From NCBI GenBank assembly GCA_017420625.1, contig JAFOIR010000173.1, forward strand, positions 1 to 13,141: a DNA stretch of 13,141 nt, read 5' to 3'. Of the stretch, positions 7,174 to 13,141 are shown piece after piece (the stretch's first letter is position 1; each line of letters starts with the position of its first letter). The notes beneath the pieces were generated by a model. The model was not told the origin of the DNA, searched no databases, and saw only the letters and a program-made list of their open reading frames with translations. The position numbers and the translations under genes are program-made. Source of the DNA: Bacillota bacterium. GTDB lineage: Bacteria > Bacillota_A > Clostridia > Lachnospirales > Bianqueaceae.

Positions 7174-8124
7174 ATGAGCAAACAGAAAACCACACTCCTG
7201 ATCGGCGGCATCATTCTGGCAGTCGGTCTCGTCATCGGCCTGATCGGCCTGGCTCTTTCCCATTTCAGCTTCAAAGGTCTATCCTCTGACCAGAGCGTGA
7301 CCAACACCTATGATGTTTCAGAAAGCTTTGATCAGATCTCAATCGATGTTGACACCGACGATATCGAGTTTCTGCCTGCTGCCGACGGAAAATGCCGCGT
7401 GGTCTGCCAGGAATCTGAAAAAATCTATCACAAGGTCTTTGTCAGCGGCAAGACACTCACGATCCAGCTGGTCAATAATCGAAGCTGGACTGACTTTTTC
7501 GGTTTCGAGTCATATAAAATTACTGTCTATCTGCCCGGTAAAACCTATACTGCCCTTGTGATCGAAGCTTCCACCGGTGATATCACGCTTCCTGCTGATT
7601 TTTCGTTTGATACTCTCAGGATCAGTGCTTCTACCGGCGATATAAACTGTGCTGCATCCGCTGAAAAGACAGAGATTGCTCTGGACACCGGTGATATTTC
7701 ACTTTCCGGTATCTCCTCGGATGAAATCACTCTCTCCACCACAACTGGTCACATTTCTGTCTCTTCCGTCACCTGCAGCGGTGTTTTGAGCACCAAGGTC
7801 GACACCGGTAAAACCGTACTGAAAGATGTCTCCTGTGAATCGTTTGTCTCTACCGGAACGACGGGCCGTCTTTCCATGACCAACGTGATCGTCAAAGAGA
7901 GTATTTCCATCGAGCGCAGCACCGGCGATATCACCTTTGATGGCTGCGATGCCGATACGATCAAGGTTAAAACCAGCACCGGCGATGTGTCCGGTACGCT
8001 TCTTACCGAGAAGATCTTCTTTACAGAAACGAGTACCGGTGACATCCATGTTCCGAAGAGCATGACCGGCGGTGCCTGTGAGATCACCACCGACACCGGT
8101 GATATCGAGATCAGCATCCGATAA
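7174..8124 (+). CDS. DUF4097-family membrane-anchored beta-repeat protein
   Basis: This 316-residue protein has one N-terminal hydrophobic anchor (about 8-28) with no lipobox, so it probably stays membrane-bound with its C-terminal part outside. The remainder is beta-rich and contains ten rungs marked by S/D/T-T-G-D/x, starting at residues 133, 153, 171, 190, 210, 229, 249, 268, 287 and 307. The spacing is a regular 18-20 residues, as in a beta-helix or beta-solenoid. Seven of ten keep TGD; the three central ones diverge (TGH, TGK, TGR). DUF4097 domains occur in LiaX and YvlB-type envelope-stress proteins. AAAGGAG at 7158-7164 sits 9 nt before the ATG. The gene ends the PadR operon; its terminator is likely within the structure at 8160-8228. 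Confidence 0.88.
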   Translation: MSKQKTTLLIGGIILAVGLVIGLIGLALSHFSFKGLSSDQSVTNTYDVSESFDQISIDVDTDDIEFLPAADGKCRVVCQESEKIYHKVFVSGKTLTIQLVNNRSWTDFFGFESYKITVYLPGKTYTALVIEASTGDITLPADFSFDTLRISASTGDINCAASAEKTEIALDTGDISLSGISSDEITLSTTTGHISVSSVTCSGVLSTKVDTGKTVLKDVSCESFVSTGTTGRLSMTNVIVKESISIERSTGDITFDGCDADTIKVKTSTGDVSGTLLTEKIFFTETSTGDIHVPKSMTGGACEITTDTGDIEISIR

Positions 8125-8141
8125 GCTTTGACAGATCCATT

Positions 8142-8309
8142 GATGGACTGTAAAACACAAAAATCGCGGTTAACAAACCCTGTTTTTTCTGATTTTCATA
8201 GAAAAATGGGATTGTTAACCGCGATTTTCGAGTATATAATCCCTTTTCTATATAAAACCGACTGTCAAAAGGGATTACAAATCATATTTTTAATGATTTA
8301 CAGTCCATC
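8142..8309. repeat. 168-bp nested inverted-repeat element between convergent genes
   Basis: The ends are a perfect 13-bp inverted repeat, GATGGACTGTAAA (8142-8154) and TTTACAGTCCATC (8297-8309). Inside are a long hairpin (8160-8228, 17-bp perfect outer stem), an 11-bp perfect hairpin (TAATCCCTTTT 8237-8247 / AAAAGGGATTA 8267-8277) and a 7-bp hairpin (AAATCAT 8279-8285 / ATGATTT 8293-8299). The last competes with the closing stem over 3 bases. No open frame with a ribosome site is visible. It could be a cluster of terminators, a MITE-like insertion with short terminal repeats, or a structured RNA. No clear target-site duplication flanks it. Confidence 0.65.
8160..8228. terminator. Long bidirectional terminator-like hairpin
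   Basis: The 17-bp arms at 8160-8176 and 8212-8228 pair perfectly. The stem continues, after one mismatch, with CCC (8178-8180) / GGG (8208-8210) and then TTTTTCT (8184-8190) / AGAAAAA (8200-8206) around a 9-nt loop. On the minus strand the hairpin runs into TTTTTGTGTTTTA, a good terminator tail for the TIM-barrel gene. On the plus strand the tail is only TTTT, weaker, serving the DUF4097 gene. Confidence 0.65.
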
Positions 8310-8342
8310 CTTCATCCAAAAAGCTGCCTCGGAATGCCTCCG

Positions 8343-9317
8343 TTAGACACGCTCCCAGATGTAGCGGGCTGTCTCCAGACCGTAGGTCGTACCGGCGATG
8401 CAGTCTTCCATGCCTTCGAATTCCAAGGAGATCTCCTGATCATAGCCGGAATTCTTGATGATCGAAATGATCTTCCACATATCCATATCACCCTGGCCGA
8501 TGATCGCACCGCGAAGCAGCTGATAATCTGCTGCGTTGGTGCCCACATAGGCGAGAGAGGGCAGCATGGTATGCCATTCTTCCGGCGTGGTCGGTCTTAC
8601 CCTCTTCTGCGGATACATCCGGTCGGTTTTACGGATATAGAAATCCTTCAGATGGATCATGTTGGCATAGCCGATCGTCTTCTGAACCGCTGTCACCGGG
8701 TCCTCGTTGACGCACAGGAAGTTGCCCACATCCACGGTCATACCGACATTATCCTTCCCCGCAGCTTTGATGATCCGGATCAGACGATCAGCCCCGTTCA
8801 CGTAACGGCCATGATTTTCAAGTGTGGTCCGCATGCCTTTGGATGCGGCATAATCCGCAACTTCCTTCACTGCACGTACGATGGTCGGAAAATCTTCTTC
8901 GAACTGCTCCGGCGTATGATATTCGACCCCCAGCGGATGCTGACCGGTACAGGTATCATGACGCATCTTCCGGATACCCATCTCATAAGCCAGATCCATG
9001 ATCATTTCGATGCGTTCGATCTCTTTCTGATACTTCTCTTCTTTTGTTTCATTTTCATCACCGGGACGAATGACGCAGGCATTTAGGGAGAATGCAGAAA
9101 GTGGAAGACCAATCTTGTCGGCATATTCACCGACCCGTTTGGCGAAATCATGATTGGGCGATCCATCTTCCAGCGTCATCGGAAGGCCAAAGGGTACTAC
9201 CTCCATATGATCGCAGTCATGCTCTTTTGCCCAATCCATGACATCGAAGAGGGTCATATCCCCGGCATAGATCTTCCGGGACAGGCAGTAGCTGGAAATA
9301 CCAAGTTTCAGACTCAT
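8343..9317 (-). CDS. Sugar phosphate isomerase/epimerase-like TIM-barrel protein, copy 1
   Basis: This 324-residue cytoplasmic protein belongs to the xylose-isomerase-like/AP-endonuclease-2 TIM-barrel superfamily. Predicted divalent-metal ligands sit at barrel strand ends: Glu167 in TTLENHGRY, Asp196 in MTVDVGNF, His222 in MIHLKDFY and Glu299 in ISLEFEG. The N-terminal LGISSYCLSRK and HMEVVPFGLP are the first strands. Members interconvert or dehydrate keto-sugars and inositol derivatives; substrate is not deducible here. On the minus strand AAAGGAGG lies 6 nt before the ATG. It is the downstream member of a tandem pair with the gene at 9396-10451, the two being most alike near the C-terminus (54 of the last 57 residues). 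It is shorter by 27 residues, lacking two loop insertions of copy 2. No promoter of its own is evident in the 78-bp gap, so it is probably transcribed by readthrough. Confidence 0.85.
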   Translation of the reverse strand: MSLKLGISSYCLSRKIYAGDMTLFDVMDWAKEHDCDHMEVVPFGLPMTLEDGSPNHDFAKRVGEYADKIGLPLSAFSLNACVIRPGDENETKEEKYQKEIERIEMIMDLAYEMGIRKMRHDTCTGQHPLGVEYHTPEQFEEDFPTIVRAVKEVADYAASKGMRTTLENHGRYVNGADRLIRIIKAAGKDNVGMTVDVGNFLCVNEDPVTAVQKTIGYANMIHLKDFYIRKTDRMYPQKRVRPTTPEEWHTMLPSLAYVGTNAADYQLLRGAIIGQGDMDMWKIISIIKNSGYDQEISLEFEGMEDCIAGTTYGLETARYIWERV

Positions 9318-9351
9318 CTTGTTCCTCCTTTGATGAATGATCGCTGAATAG

Positions 9352-9379
9352 AAAAGGACTGCCGGATATGGCAGTCCTT
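9352..9379 (-). terminator. Hairpin between the tandem TIM-barrel genes
   Basis: AAGGACTGCC (9354-9363) and GGCAGTCCTT (9370-9379) form a perfect 10-bp stem with a 6-nt loop. On the minus strand it is followed by only a short T tract (TTTTCTATT). Since the downstream gene has no visible promoter, it probably acts as a partial terminator or as an RNA-stability element that sets the ratio of the two products. Confidence 0.65.
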
Positions 9380-9395
9380 CTGTTTATTAATTTGA

Positions 9396-10451
9396 TCAGA
9401 CGCGCTCCCAGATGTAGCGGGCGGTCTCCAGACCATAGGTCGTACCGGCGATGCAGTCTTCCATGCCTTCGAATTCCAGAGAGATCTGTTTCTTGTAACC
9501 GGAATTCTTGATGATGGAGATGATCTTCCACATATCCATATCGCCCTGGCCGATGATGGCACCGCGCAGAATCGTGTTGCCGGCTGCGGTTCCGACATAG
9601 CCGAAGCTCGGGATCATGGCTGCCCATTCTTCCGGCGTGGTGGGACGCTTTCTGGGCTTGACATTCGGGATCTCGGGGAAGTTGACATACATACCGTTCT
9701 GCGGATACATCTTCTCGACTTTACGGATATAGAAATCTTTCAGATGGATCATGTCAGCATACTTGATGGCTTTCGCAACAGAAACGACAGGATCTTCATC
9801 GACGCACAGGTAGTTGCCGACGTCTACTGTCAGACCAACATTGGGCTTGTCAGCCGCACGCAGGATACGGATCACACGGTCAGCACCATTGACATACAGG
9901 CCATGGTTCTCAAGGGTCAGGGTCATACCCAGGGAAGCCGCATGATCAGCCAGCAATTTGACAGCTTTTACGAATACCGGGAAGTCCTCTTCGAACTGCT
10001 CTGGGGTATTGATGCGCAGCGGATGGGCACCGGAGCAAACGTCAGAACGGAAGTTCTTGACGCCCATTTCCTTAGCCATATTCATAACGGTCGTAACACG
10101 CATAAGCTCCTGTTCGAACTTGTCTTCACGGGTACCGTGATACTGAACGGTCACATTGCGTTCCCGGTTGGAAGAACCCTGTTCTTCGTCATCACCAGGA
10201 CGGATAAAGCAGGCATTCAGAGAGAATGCAGACAGAGGAAGGTCCAGCTTGGCAGCGTGCTCACCGATCGCTTTTGCGAAATCCATGTCAGCAACACCAT
10301 CCGCTTTGAACAGCGGCAGACCGAAGGGAACGACTTCCATGTGGGTGCACTCATGCTCTTTGGCCCAGTTCATGATGTCAAAGATCTCCCACTGTTTGGA
10401 ATACAGCTTATTGCAAAGGCAATAGCTGCTGATACCTAAATTCATTGCCAT
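9396..10451 (-). CDS. Sugar phosphate isomerase/epimerase-like TIM-barrel protein, copy 2
   Basis: This 351-residue paralogue of the gene at 8343-9317 lies upstream in the same operon. The barrel motifs match copy 1 and predict metal ligands Glu181 (TLENHGLY), Asp210 (TVDVGNY), His236 (MIHLKDFY) and Glu326 (ISLEFEG). It carries two insertions relative to copy 1: about residues 91-107 (a polar loop including SSNRERNVTVQYHG) and about 252-268 (NGMYVNFPEIPNVKPRK). Such loops near the barrel mouth could change substrate choice. On the minus strand AAAGGAG lies 8 nt before the first ATG; a second ATG two codons later is also possible. A good promoter stands at 10489-10517. The product is cytoplasmic, with no signal peptide. 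Family assignment is firm; reaction and substrate are unknown. Confidence 0.86.
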   Translation of the reverse strand: MAMNLGISSYCLCNKLYSKQWEIFDIMNWAKEHECTHMEVVPFGLPLFKADGVADMDFAKAIGEHAAKLDLPLSAFSLNACFIRPGDDEEQGSSNRERNVTVQYHGTREDKFEQELMRVTTVMNMAKEMGVKNFRSDVCSGAHPLRINTPEQFEEDFPVFVKAVKLLADHAASLGMTLTLENHGLYVNGADRVIRILRAADKPNVGLTVDVGNYLCVDEDPVVSVAKAIKYADMIHLKDFYIRKVEKMYPQNGMYVNFPEIPNVKPRKRPTTPEEWAAMIPSFGYVGTAAGNTILRGAIIGQGDMDMWKIISIIKNSGYKKQISLEFEGMEDCIAGTTYGLETARYIWERV

Positions 10452-10488
10452 AGGAAAATCTCCTTTGATTGAAGTTTTATGTACCTTT

Positions 10489-10517
10489 AGAATACACCAA
10501 ATTCAGCCCGATTTCAA
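10489..10517 (-). promoter_or_regulatory. Promoter of the TIM-barrel operon
   Basis: On the minus strand TTGAAA (plus-strand 10512-10517) and TATTCT (10489-10494) are separated by exactly 17 bp, in an AT-rich context 38 bp before the start codon. Transcription would begin about 10482, giving a ~30-nt leader with the ribosome site AAAGGAG. Confidence 0.7.
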
Positions 10518-10580
10518 CCACTTTTTAAACTAATTTTAATAAACATTTTTCGAATCTTTCATCTTTTTTGAAATTAGCAC

Positions 10581-10638
10581 TTGACAATTTGGTTAGCCCA
10601 TGCTAACCTATACCCATAAGTAGTTAGCAATTGCTAAC
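10581..10638 (+). promoter_or_regulatory. Orphan promoter with two palindromic operators
   Basis: TTGACA (10581-10586) is followed 17 bp later by TAACCT (10604-10609), a weak -10 with an upstream TG. GGTTAGC-CCAT-GCTAACC (10591-10608) is a perfect inverted repeat filling the spacer and most of the -10. GTTAGCAATTGCTAAC (10623-10638) is a perfect 16-bp palindrome just past the expected start. The centres are 31 bp apart, about three helical turns, and a further half-site TTAGCA lies at 10574-10579. The TTAGCAATTGCTAA core looks like MarR/SlyA-type operators. No plus-strand gene follows before the terminator at 10678-10718, and no matching regulator is in the window. Confidence 0.6.
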
Positions 10639-10677
10639 CACCTCCCCCTTTCATTCGTTTTATACGTTTCCTCTAAC

Positions 10678-10718
10678 AAAAAACCTGCAGGCCTGGACAA
10701 CCCGCAGGATTTTTTGTT
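10678..10718 (-). terminator. Bidirectional terminator after the SDR gene
   Basis: On the minus strand CCTGCGGG and CCTGCAGG (plus-strand 10701-10708 and 10684-10691) form an 8-bp stem with one G-U pair and a 9-nt loop, followed by six T (10678-10683). This ends the short-chain dehydrogenase transcript. On the plus strand the same hairpin is followed by ATTTTTTGTTTTTTT, so it also stops any plus transcript from 10581. Confidence 0.88.
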
Positions 10719-10726
10719 TTTTTCAA

Positions 10727-11524
10727 CTATTCAACTACATATAATTTGCCGATCAACGCGTTGACCAGACGGCACGGAAGGATCTTGATCAGAACAACAC
10801 AGGCTTTGTAAACGATACCCGGTGTATAAAATGGTTTGGGATTAGGAACTCTGGCAACCTTTACGACATAGCGGCCAAGTACTTTGGGCGAAGCACCGGT
10901 AACTTCATCCTTTTCCATCTTGGCAACGGACTTGTCGATTCGTCCGCCGTAGATGTCATTTCCGATATGTTTTTTCTCCCGGGCGGCTGTAAATCCTGTT
11001 TTCACATCACCCGGCCGGATCGCACAGACCTTGATGCCGAACGGCCGAAGTTCATTCGCCAGAGCCGCTGTATAGTCATCGACTGCCGCTTTTGCGCAGG
11101 AATAGTATGCCTGGAACGGTATCGCTGCCGGTCCGGCTACTGAACTGATATTGATGATCCGTCCGCCTCCGGCCTTTCTCATGGACCCGATCAGCGCGTT
11201 ATTCACATTCACGGTTCCGAAGAAATCCACATCAAACAAACGTTTCGCATCTTCGAGCGAAGTAAACTCGATAGCCCCGCTGATCCCAAAGCCGGCACAG
11301 TTTACAACCAGATCGACTTTTCCTGCCTCTTCCAGGATTTCGTGAACCGCTGCCTTTACAGCCTCCTCGTTTGTTACATCCACCGCCAGATTCCGGATAT
11401 TTCCTTTGTTTTCACCACCACGGCGGCTGAATGTATAGACCTGATATCCCGCCTTCTGAAGTTCTTCGGCTGCCGCCAGGCCGATGCCGGAAGTTCCTCC
11501 GGTCACGATCGCTACTTGATTCAT
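10727..11524 (-). CDS. Short-chain dehydrogenase/reductase (SDR), classical type
   Basis: This 265-residue NAD(P)-dependent oxidoreductase has the Rossmann cofactor motif TGGTSGIG (8-15), the structural NCAG (75-78), and the catalytic set Ser128 (INISSVAG), Tyr141 and Lys145 (YSCAK), with the expected 13-residue Ser-Tyr spacing. RPGDVKTGF (170-178) follows as in the family. Arg34/Arg35 after strand beta-2 (TFSRRGG) suggest NADP(H) preference, by inference. The C-terminal ~40 residues are hydrophobic and basic (YKACVVLIKILPCRLVNALIGKLY), which may associate with the membrane and recalls SDRs acting on lipids. On the minus strand GGAG lies about 9 nt before the ATG. No convincing promoter of its own was identified; the upstream gap is 64 bp and is shared with the divergent peptidase gene. 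Substrate is unknown. Confidence 0.9.
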   Translation of the reverse strand: MNQVAIVTGGTSGIGLAAAEELQKAGYQVYTFSRRGGENKGNIRNLAVDVTNEEAVKAAVHEILEEAGKVDLVVNCAGFGISGAIEFTSLEDAKRLFDVDFFGTVNVNNALIGSMRKAGGGRIINISSVAGPAAIPFQAYYSCAKAAVDDYTAALANELRPFGIKVCAIRPGDVKTGFTAAREKKHIGNDIYGGRIDKSVAKMEKDEVTGASPKVLGRYVVKVARVPNPKPFYTPGIVYKACVVLIKILPCRLVNALIGKLYVVE

Positions 11525-11544
11525 CCTCTGTCTCCTGCTACAAT
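11516..11544 (+). promoter_or_regulatory. Promoter of the C39-like peptidase gene
   Basis: TTGATT (11516-11521) and TACAAT (11539-11544) are spaced by exactly 17 bp, and TGC precedes the -10 (extended -10). The -35 lies within the first codons of the divergent dehydrogenase gene, so the two start regions overlap. Transcription would begin near 11551, about 38 nt before the ATG. Confidence 0.65.
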
Positions 11545-11588
11545 AGAATTTATCAACATCTTACCACATTCGGAGCGGATTGCCTACT

Positions 11589-12281
11589 ATGAAAATCACA
11601 AAACTCCAGCGAAAGAAAAAGCCCCCGATCAGCGACCCTCTAAGCGATGCCAGGGAAAAGACCGGACTGGAATTCACCAGACTTCCGGAGCAGGCCCTGG
11701 GCCGCGCTGAAAATCCGTGGGACATCTATGAGACTTTCCATACCACCGGTCAGTTCAAGGATCTTGGCCGAGGCTATCAGCAGCACTGCGGTCCGACAGC
11801 CATGACCAACATTCTCTGTACGCTGGACCGGCGATATGAATATCCGTCCGTTCACAGCGAGACTCCGGAAGCCATCTTCGAAAAAGCTGCCCTCATCGGC
11901 AAACATCGCCTGCTCTATATCAACACCAATCTCTTCGGTTTCTGGGGCGGTTCCAATTCCCTCCTGATCTACTTCTATCTGCGCGCCTGCCTTCGTTACT
12001 TTAAGGTCAGAGACATTCGGGTCCGCGGCCGGCTCTTTGCAACAGCAAAGCAGGCGGCCCGAGAACTCGAAAAAGGCCGCCTGCTTGTTTTTCAGGTATA
12101 TTATCATAAAATCTACGGAACCCATCTGGTCACAGCCTACGGACTCTCCCACTACCAGGCTGCTGACGGACGGATCCGCACCTATTTCCAGCTGGCGGAT
12201 GGATGGTCCACCCGGCCGAGATATCTGGCGCTGGAAGACGTCAGGGTCTGCGGTTATTTTAGTCTGGAGAAGAAAAGTTAA
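11589..12281 (+). CDS. C39/papain-like cysteine peptidase homologue
   Basis: This protein of about 230 residues has no signal peptide or clear membrane helix, so it is predicted cytoplasmic. The best motif is GYQQHCGPTAMTNIL (62-76), with candidate nucleophile Cys67, followed by GTHLVTAYG with candidate His179 and LADGW with candidate Asp204. The order Cys-His-Asp and the CGPTA context fit the C39-like/papain-like fold. The usual Gln six residues before Cys is absent; Gln64 or Gln65 is closer than normal, so activity is uncertain. The N-terminus is basic and polar (KLQRKKKPPISD). Start choice is ambiguous: ATG at 11589 is 13 nt from GGAG (11572-11575), whereas an in-frame TTG at 11580 is only 4 nt away. 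The promoter is at 11516-11544. The stop overlaps the convergent CorC-like gene. I do not recognise a specific family name; substrate and role are unknown. Confidence 0.65.
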   Translation: MKITKLQRKKKPPISDPLSDAREKTGLEFTRLPEQALGRAENPWDIYETFHTTGQFKDLGRGYQQHCGPTAMTNILCTLDRRYEYPSVHSETPEAIFEKAALIGKHRLLYINTNLFGFWGGSNSLLIYFYLRACLRYFKVRDIRVRGRLFATAKQAARELEKGRLLVFQVYYHKIYGTHLVTAYGLSHYQAADGRIRTYFQLADGWSTRPRYLALEDVRVCGYFSLEKKS

Positions 12282-13141
12282 CTTTCCTCTTCTGCATCCG
12301 GAAGCTTCCGGGCCAGTACGGTCACGACACGCCGGTCGTCTACTTCTTTGACTGTTATTTCATAGTTCTCGAAGGTGAAATGATCTCCCTCCTTCGGGAA
12401 CTTTTCCATATATTCTATACAGAATCCGCCGATCGTATCTGACTCATACTCAAAATCTTCTGAATGGATCCCTGTCAGTTCCAGAAAATCATCCATGATC
12501 ATATCCCCATTGACTTCATAGGATGTCTCATCAACCTGGATGACTTCAGGTTCAACCTCGTCTGTTTCGTCCCAGATATCGCCTACGATCTGCTCCAGTA
12601 CATCTTCCATGGAGATGAGTCCGAGCGTACCGGAGTATTCATCGGTCACCACTGCCAGATGCTGCTTCGCGGTTTTGAGTGTATTCAGAACCCGGGGCAG
12701 CTTCATGGTTTTATAGACAAAACAGGGAGGCATCAGCAAAGACCAGAGATTCACCGGTTCTTCATTGGTCATGGCACGCAGCAGGTGATTCAGGTGAAGG
12801 GTACCGATCACGTTGTCGATGCTGTCCTGATAGACCGGGAAACGGGAATAGGGAGAATCCTTGATCTGCTCCATGATCTCTTCCAACGAATCGTCTACGT
12901 TGATCGCTTCGATATCGACCCGGGCCGTCATGACTTCAAAGGCTGAAATATCGCTGAAGTCGATGGCCGCCTGTACGATCTCTGTCTGATCAGAATCCAG
13001 GACACCTTCGTCTTCCGCCACATCGATGATCGTATGCAGTTCCTCTACGGATTCTTCTTCATCCGTTCCGGAAGAGACTTCCTTCATTGGTTTTGTGATC
13101 AGATTCACCAGTCCGACAGTTACCCAGACGAGCGGCCTTAA
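12278..13141 (-). CDS. CNNM/CorC (HlyC)-family protein, C-terminal part (5' end outside window)
   Basis: The frame is open to the window edge, so 287 C-terminal residues are present; a GTG at 13106-13108 is internal. The first residues (LRPLVWVTVGLVNLITKP) are the end of a membrane CNNM domain. A helical linker with VEELHTIIDVAEDEGVLDSDQTEI follows, then a CBS pair (about 65-125 and 135-190) including FEVMTARVDIEAI, SRFPVYQDSIDNVIG and VTDEYSGTLGLISMEDVLEQIVGDIWDE. A CorC_HlyC domain (about 196-282, YEVNGDMIMDDFLELTG, DTIGGFCIEYMEKFP) and an acidic tail complete it. Such proteins are membrane proteins linked to magnesium or other cation efflux; the CBS pair usually binds adenine nucleotides. 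The old name hemolysin is not evidence of toxicity. The stop TTA at 12278-12280 overlaps the stop of the convergent peptidase gene, with no terminator between. Confidence 0.92.
   Translation of the reverse strand, partial: LRPLVWVTVGLVNLITKPMKEVSSGTDEEESVEELHTIIDVAEDEGVLDSDQTEIVQAAIDFSDISAFEVMTARVDIEAINVDDSLEEIMEQIKDSPYSRFPVYQDSIDNVIGTLHLNHLLRAMTNEEPVNLWSLLMPPCFVYKTMKLPRVLNTLKTAKQHLAVVTDEYSGTLGLISMEDVLEQIVGDIWDETDEVEPEVIQVDETSYEVNGDMIMDDFLELTGIHSEDFEYESDTIGGFCIEYMEKFPKEGDHFTFENYEITVKEVDDRRVVTVLARKLPDAEEES

Noticed and set aside
7570..8112. Repeated accggtgatatc-like DNA units as a possible CRISPR or tandem repeat array
   Set aside because: The units are in frame at 54-60 bp spacing, vary in sequence, and encode the TGD rungs of the DUF4097 protein; they are not identical repeats with spacers.
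7699..8160. Minus-strand frame of 153 codons opposite the DUF4097 gene
   Set aside because: Its repetitive make-up simply mirrors the TGD-coding repeats of the real gene, and it has no ribosome site or domain.
8334..9086. Long plus-strand open frame of 250 codons opposite TIM-barrel copy 1
   Set aside because: It is antisense to a gene with clear family motifs and a strong ribosome site. A similar antisense frame (9744-10439) lies opposite the paralogue, as expected from shared codon use. Neither has a ribosome site or recognisable domain.
12278..13108. Haemolysin/toxin reading of the CorC-like gene
   Set aside because: The HlyC/hemolysin label is historical for CNNM/CBS/CorC proteins; the domains point to cation transport, with no toxin feature.

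Overview
The window looks like chromosomal DNA of a low-to-mid GC Bacillota (Firmicutes), probably an anaerobic Clostridia or Erysipelotrichia relative. The evidence is strong AGGAGG-type ribosome sites, TTGACA/TATAAT promoters, hairpin-plus-T terminators, a PadR-HAAS-DUF4097 operon and an FtsX-type ABC transporter coupled to a two-component system. Base composition looks near 50% GC by eye. No rRNA, tRNA, CRISPR array, transposase or phage gene is visible.

Layout. (1) 1-762 (+) is the 3' end of tex (RNA-binding S1 protein). (2) 795-6190 is a four-gene operon: ABC ATPase, a 969-residue double FtsX permease, an OmpR-type response regulator and a short histidine kinase. It is preceded by a candidate response-regulator operator and closed by a terminator. 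(3) 6207-8124 is a second operon with its own palindromic operator: PadR repressor, four-helix HAAS/DUF1700 membrane protein and a membrane-anchored DUF4097 beta-repeat protein. (4) 8125-8342, between convergent genes, holds a 168-bp nested inverted-repeat structure. (5) 8343-10517 (-) carries two tandem paralogous TIM-barrel sugar isomerase/epimerase-like genes with a hairpin between them and a good promoter upstream. (6) 10520-10726 is AT-rich and gene-free, with a TTGACA promoter overlapped by two palindromes and a bidirectional terminator. (7) 10727-11524 (-) is a short-chain dehydrogenase. (8) 11589-12281 (+) is a cytoplasmic papain/C39-like cysteine peptidase homologue of unknown role. 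(9) 12278-13141 (-) is the C-terminal part of a CNNM/CorC-type protein with CBS domains, running off the window and sharing stop-codon bases with the peptidase gene.

How the parts work together. Regions 2 and 3 read as two adjacent cell-envelope response modules. In the first, the kinase has almost no extracellular part, so it probably receives its signal through the transporter. The response regulator then probably activates the ABC promoter through a TGACA-N4-TGTCA palindrome. In the second, PadR probably represses its own operon, and the HAAS and DUF4097 proteins act at the membrane. The TIM-barrel pair is probably catabolic, substrate unknown. The most unusual items are the operator/promoter/terminator overlap before the ABC operon, the nested inverted repeat at 8142-8309, the homogenised 3' ends of the TIM-barrel pair, and the orphan operator-promoter at 10581-10638.
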